64,000 nt of DNA from Bacteroides graminisolvens DSM 19988 = JCM 15093. GTDB lineage: Bacteria > Bacteroidota > Bacteroidia > Bacteroidales > Bacteroidaceae. Positions 34,812-42,862 of the stretch are shown here, one piece after another; positions within the stretch are counted from its first letter, which is position 1, and each line of letters opens with the position of its first letter. The stretch covers positions 1 through 64,000 of the forward strand of contig NZ_ATZI01000010.1 in the NCBI RefSeq assembly GCF_000428125.1, given 5' to 3'. Under the pieces are notes generated by a model, which saw only the letters and a list, made by a program, of their open reading frames with translations, was not told where the DNA came from and ran no database searches. The translations under genes and the position numbers were made by a program.

Positions 34812-35759
34812 ATGTCAAACGCTATTCAAGTCAAATTAGAAGATTTAAACTCTCTTCCGGCAACAAAGATTGTCGAGAATGAAAATGTAGAGAAGAAGTT
34901 CATCCAAATGTATAACGCAATTTGGGGCTCTCAGATGGGAGAACAAGTATATCACAAAGAAGTATTCAACTTCCAAAAGTTATTGCGTGAAAGCCCGGCT
35001 GTTGCAGAATGCAGCAAGATGTCTCTATACGGTTGCTTCCTTGACATGGCCGTAAATGGACTATCACTTGATAATACAAGCCATCCTCATTGTTACTTAA
35101 TTCCTCGCAACGTAAAGACGGGACACAAAGATGAAAGCGGCAGAGATGTATATGAAAAACGCGCATCTGTATCTGTAACAGGTTACGGCGAATTAATGAT
35201 GCGCATGCGTGCCGGGCAAATACGATATGCAGACAATCCGGTGATTGTGTATGAAGGTGATATCTTTTCAATTAGCCTAGACAACGGAGTTAAAAAAATA
35301 ACCTATTCAGCTGCTATTCCACGTAAATCTAATAAAGTAATAGGTGCCTTTATTCGCATCGTTCGCTGTGATGGCTCTGAAGATTACCAATGGCTTCTTG
35401 AAGGCGACATCCAACGCCTAGCCAAATTCTCGGCCAAAAATAACTCCTATTACAAGAATGGCCAACGTGTGGAAGGTAAAGCCAATGACCTTTACTATTC
35501 ACAAGACGGAGGCATTGACCCGGGATTTCTTGAAAACAAAATGATTAAGCATGCCTTTGATGCCTATCCCAAGGTACGTACCGGACAATATACAATCATG
35601 CAAAGTCAAGAAGAGGAAGCAGTTATTGACTACGGAATTGAAACAGGTGAAGGAACTGACGATTATTCAAAAACGCCATTTGGAGAAGACAAACAGCTAG
35701 AAGCTCCGGTTCCCGTTCAAGTGGAAGTCACCGAAGCAGACGAAAACGAAGGATTTTAA
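34812..35759 (+). CDS. recT: RecT-family single-strand annealing protein
   Basis: 315 residues. RecT proteins pair complementary single strands during phage recombination. The family is recognised by the N-terminal half (FNFQKLLRESPAVAECSKMS, LYGCFLDMAVNGLSLDNTSH), GYGELMMRMRAGQI and the central YEGDIFSI and KVIGAFIRIVR strands. The C-terminal 60 residues are acidic (VEVTEADENEGF), as is common for proteins that interact with SSB or an exonuclease partner. The partner nuclease is two genes downstream (36986). Confidence 0.9.
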   Translation: MSNAIQVKLEDLNSLPATKIVENENVEKKFIQMYNAIWGSQMGEQVYHKEVFNFQKLLRESPAVAECSKMSLYGCFLDMAVNGLSLDNTSHPHCYLIPRNVKTGHKDESGRDVYEKRASVSVTGYGELMMRMRAGQIRYADNPVIVYEGDIFSISLDNGVKKITYSAAIPRKSNKVIGAFIRIVRCDGSEDYQWLLEGDIQRLAKFSAKNNSYYKNGQRVEGKANDLYYSQDGGIDPGFLENKMIKHAFDAYPKVRTGQYTIMQSQEEEAVIDYGIETGEGTDDYSKTPFGEDKQLEAPVPVQVEVTEADENEGF

Positions 35760-35781
35760 TAACTATTTAAAACCAATCATT

Positions 35782-36984
35782 ATGTCTACAGAATTAATAA
35801 AAGTAGAAGAATTTTCATCTATTATGAAGACAGCTCCTGGTATGTTGCAACGCAATCAACAATCAGTAGAAGGAGCTAACAATGCAGGTCAAACGCTTCT
35901 TGATACAATAGAGGCCAATGGAGGTATGAACGACGCTCTTGATGCACAAATTGCATCCTATCTTAATAAGATCAAGGTGACGAAAGATAATATGGAGACC
36001 AGACGTAAGCCATTAACCCAGCTGTTTGATCAGATGCGTAAAGTATTCACATCACTTGAAAGCGAAGTAGACACAAAGAATATGGCTACTATTCCCGGTA
36101 GGCTTGTTGACATGCGTAATAAGTACGCTGCACAGAAAATAGCTGAAGAGAAAAAGCGCCAAGCCGAGGCATTAAGAATGCAGAATTTTAATAATGAAAA
36201 AGCATCGTATAAGAGTTCCTTGGAATTGGCTTTGAGTCACCACTACAATGACTTCTTCAATAATAAAAGCGCTCTCATTTCACAGGTCTGGAGCAATATC
36301 AATTTCGCAAATTTTTCAGAAAAAGCAAAAATGATTCAAGAATGGCCTTTGATATATCCTCAGGAACATTTCAACATGTTCCGCGATACATTCTGCTCTA
36401 TCTATCTGGACCCGGAAACCAAAGCAGCCATCAAGACAGAAGTGATGAGAGGAAAGTATGATTCATTTGCCAAACAATATCGATTCGACATGGAAGATTT
36501 AAGGCAGTCATACATCGATCGCCTGCCATCCCTTCAAAAAGAGCTAGAGGAAACCGAAAGAATCCGAAGAGTTAACGCAGAAGAAGCTAAACGCATCGAA
36601 GCTGAACGCAAGCAGAAAGAGCTGGAAGAGCAAACCAAACGCGATCTCGAGGCTAGGCAACAACAAGAGCGTGCCAAAGCAGAGGCAGAAGCATCCGCAC
36701 AGGCAAGCCAAATGAATTCACTCTTTGACTCTGCAGCAGCTGCCACCATTGCGCCAACTCCTGTGAAAGCTAAAATCACAGAAAAGATACAAGTGCTACA
36801 TCCGGCCGGCATCATTGAGATATACCAAATGTGGTGGATTAATGAAGGGCAAAACCTTCCTATTGATGAGCTTGAAAAGATTCATAAGAAGATGATAACC
36901 TTCTGTGAAAAGAAGGCAAATAAGGATGATGAGCGCATCAAATCACAGTACGTGCAATATATCGAGGACGTAAAAGCAAAGTAA
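35782..36984 (+). CDS. large coiled-coil early protein between RecT and nuclease
   Basis: 400 residues. Residues about 30-120 include an N-terminal helical part (LLDTIEANGGMNDALDAQIA); about 245-315 is a long Glu/Arg/Lys/Ala-rich coiled coil (LQKELEETERIRRVNAEEAK, KQKELEEQTKRDLEARQQQE). The C-terminus (HPAGIIEIYQMWWINEGQNL) is a compact helical domain. No enzyme motif was seen. It starts 22 bases after recT and ends one base before the nuclease gene, so it is probably part of the recombination module, perhaps as a structural linker or SbcC-like clamp. Confidence 0.75.
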   Translation: MSTELIKVEEFSSIMKTAPGMLQRNQQSVEGANNAGQTLLDTIEANGGMNDALDAQIASYLNKIKVTKDNMETRRKPLTQLFDQMRKVFTSLESEVDTKNMATIPGRLVDMRNKYAAQKIAEEKKRQAEALRMQNFNNEKASYKSSLELALSHHYNDFFNNKSALISQVWSNINFANFSEKAKMIQEWPLIYPQEHFNMFRDTFCSIYLDPETKAAIKTEVMRGKYDSFAKQYRFDMEDLRQSYIDRLPSLQKELEETERIRRVNAEEAKRIEAERKQKELEEQTKRDLEARQQQERAKAEAEASAQASQMNSLFDSAAAATIAPTPVKAKITEKIQVLHPAGIIEIYQMWWINEGQNLPIDELEKIHKKMITFCEKKANKDDERIKSQYVQYIEDVKAK

Positions 36985-36985
36985 G

Positions 36986-37642
36986 ATGAGCAATCCTGAT
37001 ACATACTTTCTCCGCAAAGAAGTGAGCAACTCAGACCTGACAGAATTAAAGAACTTCCTTTATCCTCGTACACAATACGGGGATAAGGAGAAGGCCTTTA
37101 AGTTCGGGACTCTTATTGATGCAATGATTACTGAGCAGGATCGTGTCAATTACTACAAATTAACCGTGGATGATGTCGTGTATACAAAGGAAGATTTTGA
37201 GTTAGCTACAGAGATGAAAAAAGCGCTCCGGATGGAAGCAAGAAAAGATCAGTTTCTGGCACAAGTACTTGAAAAGTCAGACACACAAAAGTTCATGATC
37301 AACAAGAATCAAGAGTTTGAGTACGGGAATTTCAAATACACTCTTGACACGCGTTGTAAATGGGATTGGTGGCTTGCACAATTCGGTTTTGGCGGAGATC
37401 TAAAGTCAACATTTGCCGAATCACAGAAGCAATTCAATGAGGCAATTGATTTCTTCGATTGGGATCGTTCACGCGCTTGGTACATGGATATCGCCGGAAG
37501 TAATCAAGATTTTATCTATGCTATCTCCAAGAAGAACCTAAAAATATTCAAAGCCTTCATCAAAAGAGGGGACCCGATATATTTGAAAGGAAAGGAGAAG
37601 TACGATGAACTAGCCTTCAAGTACTGGATGCTACTAACTTAA
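36986..37642 (+). CDS. RecE-like PD-(D/E)XK exonuclease
   Basis: 218 residues. The pattern fits phage exonucleases of the RecE/Exo VIII superfamily: an N-terminal SNSDLTELKNF helix and FKFGTLIDAMIT (the conserved G-x-L-x-D/H-x-x-L-type segment), then KYTLDTRCKWDWW with the first Asp and GFGGDLKST with the Asp and Lys of the D-x-K core. RSRAWYMDIAGSNQDFIYAI matches the downstream QxxxYxxxx helix found in this family. Together with RecT it would form a two-gene phage recombination system, resecting ends for annealing. Confidence 0.78.
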   Translation: MSNPDTYFLRKEVSNSDLTELKNFLYPRTQYGDKEKAFKFGTLIDAMITEQDRVNYYKLTVDDVVYTKEDFELATEMKKALRMEARKDQFLAQVLEKSDTQKFMINKNQEFEYGNFKYTLDTRCKWDWWLAQFGFGGDLKSTFAESQKQFNEAIDFFDWDRSRAWYMDIAGSNQDFIYAISKKNLKIFKAFIKRGDPIYLKGKEKYDELAFKYWMLLT

Positions 37643-37656
37643 TAATAGAATAAACA

Positions 37657-38088
37657 ATGAACCTCAACATCACACCAAAAGATCGGATATTCTCCGAGCT
37701 AACCGACATAGACGGTTTCCTGAATATCACCATGAGCGAAAACCCGGAAGAAGCACTGCAAAGAGGCAATGATCTAACCGCCTATATTGCACGCACAGGT
37801 AAGCTACTTGCAGATGCCAAATACCATCTTAATGAGTCGAAAAACTCCGAAGTAATGGAAACATTAAGGGATACCGCTAAAAATGCCAAAGCAACAGCTA
37901 AGGCCGTCAACGCTCTAGTTGATTCTATCTGTCGGGAAGAACAATATCTGGTTGATTGGTGCGAGAGAGCAAATCGAGCTGCTACCCATCAGCTTTCATG
38001 GTGTGTAACTGTAATCAGCAAGGCCAAAGAAGAAATGAAAATGGCCGGATTTAATAATAACAACGTAAAACGAAATTTCAATGAATAA
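37657..38088 (+). CDS. hypothetical helical early protein, 143 residues
   Basis: All-helical by composition: SENPEEALQRGNDLTAYIAR, LLADAKYHLNESKNSEVMET, then KNAKATAKAVNALVDSICRE and an aromatic CERANRAATHQLSWCVTVIS. No family was recognised. It follows the nuclease gene by 14 bases and overlaps a small membrane protein gene by 8 bases. Helical proteins at this place in Bacteroides siphophages are usually uncharacterised. Confidence 0.65.
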   Translation: MNLNITPKDRIFSELTDIDGFLNITMSENPEEALQRGNDLTAYIARTGKLLADAKYHLNESKNSEVMETLRDTAKNAKATAKAVNALVDSICREEQYLVDWCERANRAATHQLSWCVTVISKAKEEMKMAGFNNNNVKRNFNE

Positions 38089-38251
38089 ACGAGATTCCAT
38101 CAAATGCATTTTCTGGTTTGTCATAGCGATCCTACTGATTGGTACCGGAAATGCGCAACCACTTAAAAGCGGCATTGCTGCCTTAGGGTGTCTAATAATA
38201 ATCAGCCTTGCAATATACTCTATCGTCAAGGCAAAAGACGAAAACTTCTAA
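38081..38251 (+). CDS. small membrane protein, 56 residues, two helices
   Basis: Starts MNKRDSIKCIFWFVIAILLI and has a second hydrophobic helix GIAALGCLIIISLAIYSIV, ending in KAKDENF. It overlaps the end of the preceding gene (AATGAATAA), which supports translation by coupling. No family was recognised. It ends 10 bases before the tRNA-like gene. Confidence 0.6.
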   Translation: MNKRDSIKCIFWFVIAILLIGTGNAQPLKSGIAALGCLIIISLAIYSIVKAKDENF

Positions 38252-38261
38252 TAACAGAGAT

Positions 38262-38406
38262 GGAGAAGTGGCGGAATTGGTAGACGCTAACGACAATACT
38301 AAGCCAGTCAAGCGGTTCGGAGGCTGCAAGCAACCCAAAGACCGAGGTTGCAATGCCCGAAGAAATATCCGATACTGGTTTACCGGTTCGAATCCGGTCT
38401 TCTCCA
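38262..38406 (+). tRNA. tRNA-Leu-like gene with a long structured insertion
   Basis: Acceptor strands GGAGAAG (38262-38268) and CTTCTCC (38399-38405) pair perfectly, with discriminator A at 38406. The D arm is GCG...CGC (38271-38287) with the Leu-type GAATTGGTAGA loop, and the T arm is ACCGG-TTCGAAT-CCGGT (38382-38398). These are class II (Leu) features. The 94 bases between D and T arms are about 60 too many. No standard 5-7-5 anticodon arm can be drawn. Instead CCAGT/ACTGG (38304, 38374), TTCGG/CCGAA (38316, 38357) and GCAACC/GGTTGC (38330, 38346) form one nested long arm. It may be an intron-bearing tRNA, a degenerate tRNA or a tRNA mimic. CCA is not encoded. Confidence 0.6.
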
Positions 38407-38445
38407 CAATATCAATTTTGATAGAATATAAAAGCAATAATCAGC

Positions 38446-39069
38446 ATGGAAAATCCTAAAAATGTAATCGAAAAGGCTTCTTTGAGAGCCGATCGATGCG
38501 AGGTAACTTACAAAGAGAAGTATACCGAAGCAAACTACACGAATGAAGTAAGCAAGAAATGTGATCAAATCATTCATAGCGATTTGAAAGCAGCTTTTGC
38601 AGCTCTCGTTCCTTTCCTGGTAACTGTTACAGAACAGCCGGAAGCAAAATTATTTAATCGCTCAAATATCGACAGCGTTCCCACAGAAGCAATTCAAAAG
38701 GAAATTGATAAATACGTTGTCACCGGTTACTCCCATGGAGGAAGTGATGAATCTGCAGGCGTGACAATCATTGGCCAAAAGATTCTCAAGTCCGGGCAAG
38801 TGCTCAATCTCATTGCTCCATTTACCAAATTTTCTTCTGATGATGCCGTAGATGGTTATTCTTATGGTTCAGAACTTGATTTAGCTATTCAACGTTGCGA
38901 CTGGGAAGTATCTGAGTATTTATTCTCTGAAAAATACGGTGTCAAACAAGAGCAGCTGGATTTCGAATCCGATGCACCCGTTGATGCCAATATTGAGCCA
39001 AAGAAGAAAGGCAAGGGAAGAAAGAAGATGAACATAGAGGAAGCAAAAGTATTTGACGAAACGGCGTAA
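38446..39069 (+). CDS. hypothetical early protein, 207 residues
   Basis: No family recognised. The body is mixed alpha/beta with SLRADRCEVTYKEKYTEANY at the N-terminus and a Gly/Ser-rich stretch (TGYSHGGSDESAGVTIIGQK). The C-terminus is acidic then basic (PKKKGKGRKKMNIEEAKVFD), a nucleic-acid-binding type of tail. It is encoded between the tRNA-like gene and the helicase, and so is probably part of phage DNA metabolism. A single-strand binding or annealing accessory is possible but unsupported by a clear motif. Confidence 0.65.
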   Translation: MENPKNVIEKASLRADRCEVTYKEKYTEANYTNEVSKKCDQIIHSDLKAAFAALVPFLVTVTEQPEAKLFNRSNIDSVPTEAIQKEIDKYVVTGYSHGGSDESAGVTIIGQKILKSGQVLNLIAPFTKFSSDDAVDGYSYGSELDLAIQRCDWEVSEYLFSEKYGVKQEQLDFESDAPVDANIEPKKKGKGRKKMNIEEAKVFDETA

Positions 39070-39121
39070 TTAGTAACAAATGGAGTGTCGACAAGGCACT
39101 CCATACAATAAACCAAAGGCG

Positions 39122-41866
39122 ATGAATATTATTCTAAAAGACAACATGTTTGAGCTACAATTCAAGTACAGACCTATCATCGTTGATAGAATCAAACAGA
39201 TAGAGGGTCGCAAATACGATGCAATCAGGAAGATATGGAAAGTTCCTGCATCCAAAAGAGTCGAGCTCGAACGTTTAGCATACCAAATAAGACAAATAGA
39301 ACCGGTTACATGGGGAGGCGATCAATCAGCACATTCGCGTGAAGAAGAAAAAACGTATGATCTTCCCGTTCTCCGTCCTCTTGACCGTCCTCACGGTTTA
39401 AAAATAACTCCTTACCCTTATCAGCTAGAAGGAATACAGCGTGGGCTAGAGTTTAAACGATTCATGAACACGGACGAACCGGGTCTGGGCAAAGCTAATC
39501 CGCTTTATTCTTTGATTTCAAGCCCTTCAGGATGGATAAAGATGGGAGATATAAAAGTTGGTGATACGATATTCGCAAAAGACGGAAGCATTCAAACCGT
39601 AGATGCAATATATCCTCAAGGTTTCCAAAAGACTTATCGCGTTGAAATGAGCGATGGATCATATTCAGATTGTAATCTTGAGCATTTATGGTGTGTTCGT
39701 GACCAAAATAGAAGGAGACGTGGAAAAGGCTGGACTGTTAAGACTTTGCAAGAATTGATTAATCAGGGATTAACAAATGAGACAAATGAAAAACGCGCAA
39801 ATTCAGGTAGGAAACCTTCACTAAAGTGGGAAATACCTGTTTGTGAGCCGGTACAATACAGACGAACAGACTTCTTTATTGATCCATATATTATGGGGTC
39901 ACTTATTGGGGATGGTTCATTGACAGGAACATCAATCAGTATGTCCTTGCCGGAAGAAAAATATGGGATAGTGAAATATATTCGTTCAATACTACCAGAA
40001 GATTATCAAATAAAAAAAGCAATACGGAAGGGTGACTTGCGGTTTGGGATTTCCAGAATTAGCAAAAGAAACGATAATGAATATCATCAAGAGATATCGC
40101 GTTATGGATTAAACATTTCTAGTCCAACAAAATTTATTCCATCCGATTATCTGCAGGGAGATATTGAACAGAGAAGAATGCTTTTGGCTGGTTTGATGGA
40201 CACTGACGGCAGTTGTATTAAAAACAGAACCACATTTCATACAACATCTTTAAGATTGGCAAACGACGTCAAAGAGCTCGTTCAATCATTAGGTGGAATA
40301 TCAATTGTTAGAGCATACAACAGAACAATCGAAGAAAAGGGGATTGAATATCAAGTAAATATTCGTACTAATTTTAATCCTTTTTTTGCGGTTCCGTATA
40401 AATATAACGCGTGGAAGCTAAACAAGGCATTTAGAGTCACACGGTATATAAAATCAGTAAACTTTATCGGGATTTACGAACAGCAATGTATTAAAGTGTC
40501 TGCACCTGATAGTCTTTATTTAACTAATGATTTTATTGTTACTCACAATACATTGCAGTCAATTGCAACGATTAACATAGCAAACGCTTTTCCTTGCTTG
40601 GTCATTTGCCCTTCATCTTTAAAAATCAATTGGGAACGTGAATGGCACAAGTTTACCGACAAAAAAGCAATGGTATTATCTGATAAGGTACGCGATACAT
40701 GGCCGTTCTTTTGGCAAACAGGTATGTACCAAGTATTCATTGTCAATTATGAATCACTGAAGAAATACTTTGTGCAGCGAATTAAAAAATCAGAGGGTTG
40801 GACCCTTCGCGATGTTGAGTTCAGACAATCAATCGGTCTTTTTAAATCAGTTATCATTGATGAAAGCCATCGCTGTAAATCATCCTCTACCCAACAGGCC
40901 AAGTTCTGCAAAGGTATTTGCAAGGGTAAAGAATACATCATTGAATTAACCGGAACACCCGTTGTAAACAAGCCAAAGGATTTAGTACCTCAACTGTCTA
41001 TACTTGATCGCATGGATGATTTCGGCGGTTATAAAAATTTCGTTGACCGTTTTTGTTCCGGACCAAACGAAGCAAGTAATCTCAAAGAGCTCAATTACTT
41101 GCTCTGGACTCATTGCATGTTTCGGCGTGAGAAATCGCTTGTATTGAAAGATCTTCCTGATAAAGTACGTCAGGTTCTCACATGCGAAATAACCAACCGG
41201 AAAGAATACAAGGATGCAGAAAGCGATCTTATAAGTTATCTACAGAAGTATAAGAATGCGGATGATGAGAAGATTGCGCGTGCAATGCGTGGAGAAGTGA
41301 TGGTACGCATCAACATACTTCGTCAGGTAGCGGCCAGAGGAAAAGTAAAAGAAGTTATTGAGTTTGTAAAGGACTTCCGGGAGAACGGTCAGAAGATTAT
41401 TCTTTTCTGCTCGCTTCATGAAGTTGTAGACCAGCTTAAGAAACATTTCCCTACGGCTGTATCAGTTACCGGGAGAGATTCAGCGGAAGAAAAGCAGGCG
41501 GCTGTAGACTCCTTTCAAAAGAACCCAAAAACAGATATTATAATCTGTTCAATCAAAGCTGCCGGAGTCGGGCTTACGCTTACATCATCCTCGAACGTGG
41601 CCTTTGTTGAGTTCCCATGGACGTATGCAGACTGTTGCCAATGCGAAGATCGCGCCCATCGTATCGGACAAAAGAATTCGGTTACAGTTTACTATTTCCT
41701 GGGAAAAGGGACAATAGATGGAAAAATATATCGAATCATCCAAACCAAGAAGAGTATTGCCAATGCAGTGACCGGTTCCACTGAGGCCATTGAAGAGAAT
41801 ATTGTAGATATGATTGCAAACATCTTTAATTCAAATGACAATGAAGAAGACGAAGAGGCTTTTTAA
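39122..41866 (+). CDS. SNF2/DEAD-like phage helicase, split by an intein
   Basis: The precursor is 914 residues; removing the 352-residue intein leaves 562. The start at 39122 is preceded by AAACCAAAGGCG; the frame is open to 39080 but with no conserved residues. The N-terminus (FKYRPIIVDRIKQIEGRKYD) resembles the HARP-like domain of SMARCAL1-type ATPases. Motif I is DEPGLGK|T, with the intein inserted between Lys124 and Thr. Motif II is DESH in VIIDESHRCKS, motif III is LTGTPVVNKP, and motif VI is QCEDRAHRIGQ. It should be a DNA translocase for replication or recombination. It works only if the intein splices, because the P-loop is interrupted. Confidence 0.88.
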   Translation: MNIILKDNMFELQFKYRPIIVDRIKQIEGRKYDAIRKIWKVPASKRVELERLAYQIRQIEPVTWGGDQSAHSREEEKTYDLPVLRPLDRPHGLKITPYPYQLEGIQRGLEFKRFMNTDEPGLGKANPLYSLISSPSGWIKMGDIKVGDTIFAKDGSIQTVDAIYPQGFQKTYRVEMSDGSYSDCNLEHLWCVRDQNRRRRGKGWTVKTLQELINQGLTNETNEKRANSGRKPSLKWEIPVCEPVQYRRTDFFIDPYIMGSLIGDGSLTGTSISMSLPEEKYGIVKYIRSILPEDYQIKKAIRKGDLRFGISRISKRNDNEYHQEISRYGLNISSPTKFIPSDYLQGDIEQRRMLLAGLMDTDGSCIKNRTTFHTTSLRLANDVKELVQSLGGISIVRAYNRTIEEKGIEYQVNIRTNFNPFFAVPYKYNAWKLNKAFRVTRYIKSVNFIGIYEQQCIKVSAPDSLYLTNDFIVTHNTLQSIATINIANAFPCLVICPSSLKINWEREWHKFTDKKAMVLSDKVRDTWPFFWQTGMYQVFIVNYESLKKYFVQRIKKSEGWTLRDVEFRQSIGLFKSVIIDESHRCKSSSTQQAKFCKGICKGKEYIIELTGTPVVNKPKDLVPQLSILDRMDDFGGYKNFVDRFCSGPNEASNLKELNYLLWTHCMFRREKSLVLKDLPDKVRQVLTCEITNRKEYKDAESDLISYLQKYKNADDEKIARAMRGEVMVRINILRQVAARGKVKEVIEFVKDFRENGQKIILFCSLHEVVDQLKKHFPTAVSVTGRDSAEEKQAAVDSFQKNPKTDIIICSIKAAGVGLTLTSSSNVAFVEFPWTYADCCQCEDRAHRIGQKNSVTVYYFLGKGTIDGKIYRIIQTKKSIANAVTGSTEAIEENIVDMIANIFNSNDNEEDEEAF
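39494..40549 (+). other. intein with LAGLIDADG homing endonuclease, class 3 features
   Basis: 352 residues from Ala1 (ANPLYSLISSPSGWIKMGDI) to Asn352 (DFIVTHN), with Thr as the +1 extein residue. There is no Cys or Ser at position 1. Instead it carries the three residues of class 3 inteins: Trp66 in block B (LEHLWCV), Cys332 in block F (EQQCIKVS) and Thr in block G (VTHN). The penultimate His351 is present. Two LAGLIDADG helices, YIMGSLIGDGSL (about 131-142) and LLAGLMDTDGSC (about 229-240), keep their Asp, so the endonuclease looks active. The insertion point is the helicase P-loop, a favoured intein site. Confidence 0.88.
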
Positions 41867-41981
41867 AGCGATTAATCAGATTCCGCTTGAATCAATCGCT
41901 TATATAATATGTATAGCATTTATCGCTATAGCTTCCTACCTGGTTTATTACGCAGCGAATCTTTTATTTTACTGCTCATGA
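41841..41981 (+). CDS. small membrane protein, 46 residues
   Basis: Begins MKKTKRLFKAINQIPLESIA and carries one helix (YIICIAFIAIASYLVYYAAN). It overlaps the helicase end and the start of the next gene (stop TGA within ATGA at 41978-41981), an arrangement typical of translationally coupled phage genes. Function unknown. Confidence 0.55.
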   Translation: MKKTKRLFKAINQIPLESIAYIICIAFIAIASYLVYYAANLLFYCS

Positions 41982-42163
41982 AATACGTAATCACTCAGGT
42001 GAAATACTGTACTGAGGAAGGTATTCTGATGGTTGAATGTGATTCTTATCGGGTCCTATACACTACAGACAACCTTTCTCATTTAAGAGGAAAGCTTCAC
42101 GCTGCTTTTCCGTGTAGAAATATCTATTTCATTTATTACGAAATACATGAAAAAAGAAACTAA
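41978..42163 (+). CDS. hypothetical protein, 61 residues
   Basis: Begins MKYVITQVKYCTEEGILMVE, a beta-rich small protein ending NIYFIYYEIHEKRN. The start is set by the ATGA overlap with the small membrane protein; the longer frame from 41909 would overlap that gene almost entirely. No family recognised. Confidence 0.55.
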   Translation: MKYVITQVKYCTEEGILMVECDSYRVLYTTDNLSHLRGKLHAAFPCRNIYFIYYEIHEKRN

Positions 42164-42182
42164 CAATTTTAAATAGAGCATT

Positions 42183-42302
42183 ATGAAAAGAATGATTAAC
42201 CCCGTGAGACTATGCATGAACCTAGTGCTAGTCTGTTGGACGCTCTTTGTAGCGCTAGTTGCCAGTATAGTCTTTATAGTTTATTTATTAACTAATAATT
42301 AG
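42183..42302 (+). CDS. small membrane protein, 39 residues
   Basis: MKRMINPVRLCMNLVLVCWT followed by a strongly hydrophobic LFVALVASIVFIVYLL and TNN. A single helix with a basic N-terminus, so probably inserted with its C-terminus outside. It begins 19 bases after the previous gene with an A-rich leader. Function unknown. Confidence 0.5.
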   Translation: MKRMINPVRLCMNLVLVCWTLFVALVASIVFIVYLLTNN

Positions 42303-42307
42303 ATAAT

Positions 42308-42703
42308 ATGGATAAAATTAATCGCTTAAACATGCTCATTTCAGATGCAGATGAAGCTTACAAAAAGTCAGTTGAAAATATACTTGATGAAATTCTGCCA
42401 TGCATAGATATGGACTTTAGGCATGAAGTGGCTGAGAAAATTTGTAGGGACAAACATAAAAGTCCAGATGAAATAATTCTTATGCACGACGGAAGGGCTT
42501 TTGACAATCCGGCTTTAGTTGATCTCTTAACAGAGAGGATACAAAACACAAGAAAAGAGAACGAAGGACTAAAGCCGTGCATTGATACTCGCTACTGGTG
42601 CGAAACGTGTGGATCTCATTCGCACGAAGAGAATCCTAAAAATGGATATTGCTTTGTCTGCAATACAGACAATTGGGAACCTGAGAATTACAGGAATATT
42701 TAA
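42308..42703 (+). CDS. hypothetical zinc-ribbon protein, 131 residues
   Basis: The N-terminal 90 residues are helical (INRLNMLISDADEAYKKSVE, HEVAEKICRDKHKSPDEIIL). The C-terminus is a four-ligand zinc ribbon (WCETCGSHSHEENPKNGYCF, VCNTDNW), with C-x2-C pairs 17 residues apart. It lies between two short genes in the early operon. Small zinc ribbons like this are common in phage early regions; a role in DNA or protein binding is likely but not shown. Confidence 0.65.
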   Translation: MDKINRLNMLISDADEAYKKSVENILDEILPCIDMDFRHEVAEKICRDKHKSPDEIILMHDGRAFDNPALVDLLTERIQNTRKENEGLKPCIDTRYWCETCGSHSHEENPKNGYCFVCNTDNWEPENYRNI

Positions 42704-42780
42704 TTCAAAACCAAAAAATAACTCATCAAACTTGAACCTAATGCTGTATAGGTGAAGCGTATTGAAAGATGAAAATAAAA

Positions 42781-42813
42781 ACAAAGAAAGCCACTCCCAA
42801 GAAAGGAATGGCT
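42781..42813 (-). terminator. terminator of the minus-strand zinc-ribbon gene
   Basis: On the minus strand AGCCATTCC and GGAGTGGCT form a stem with one mismatch and a 7-base loop, followed by TTTCTTTGTTTTT. It is 50 bases past the stop of the gene at 42863. Confidence 0.6.
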
Positions 42814-42862
42814 AATCAAAAAACATTCTTTAGAAAGGCAGAGCAAGATGTTGCTAAAGAAG

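Noticed and set aside
38192..38459. Two overlapping reading frames, one on each strand, over the tRNA-like gene
   Set aside because: Their peptides (GEVAELVDA, FTGSNPVFS, EKTGFEPVN) are the standard conceptual translations of a tRNA-Leu body and T arm, not proteins.
39080..39121. Longer start of the helicase at 39080
   Set aside because: The extra 14 residues are not helicase-like and the ATG at 39122 has a better leader (AAACCAAAGGCG).
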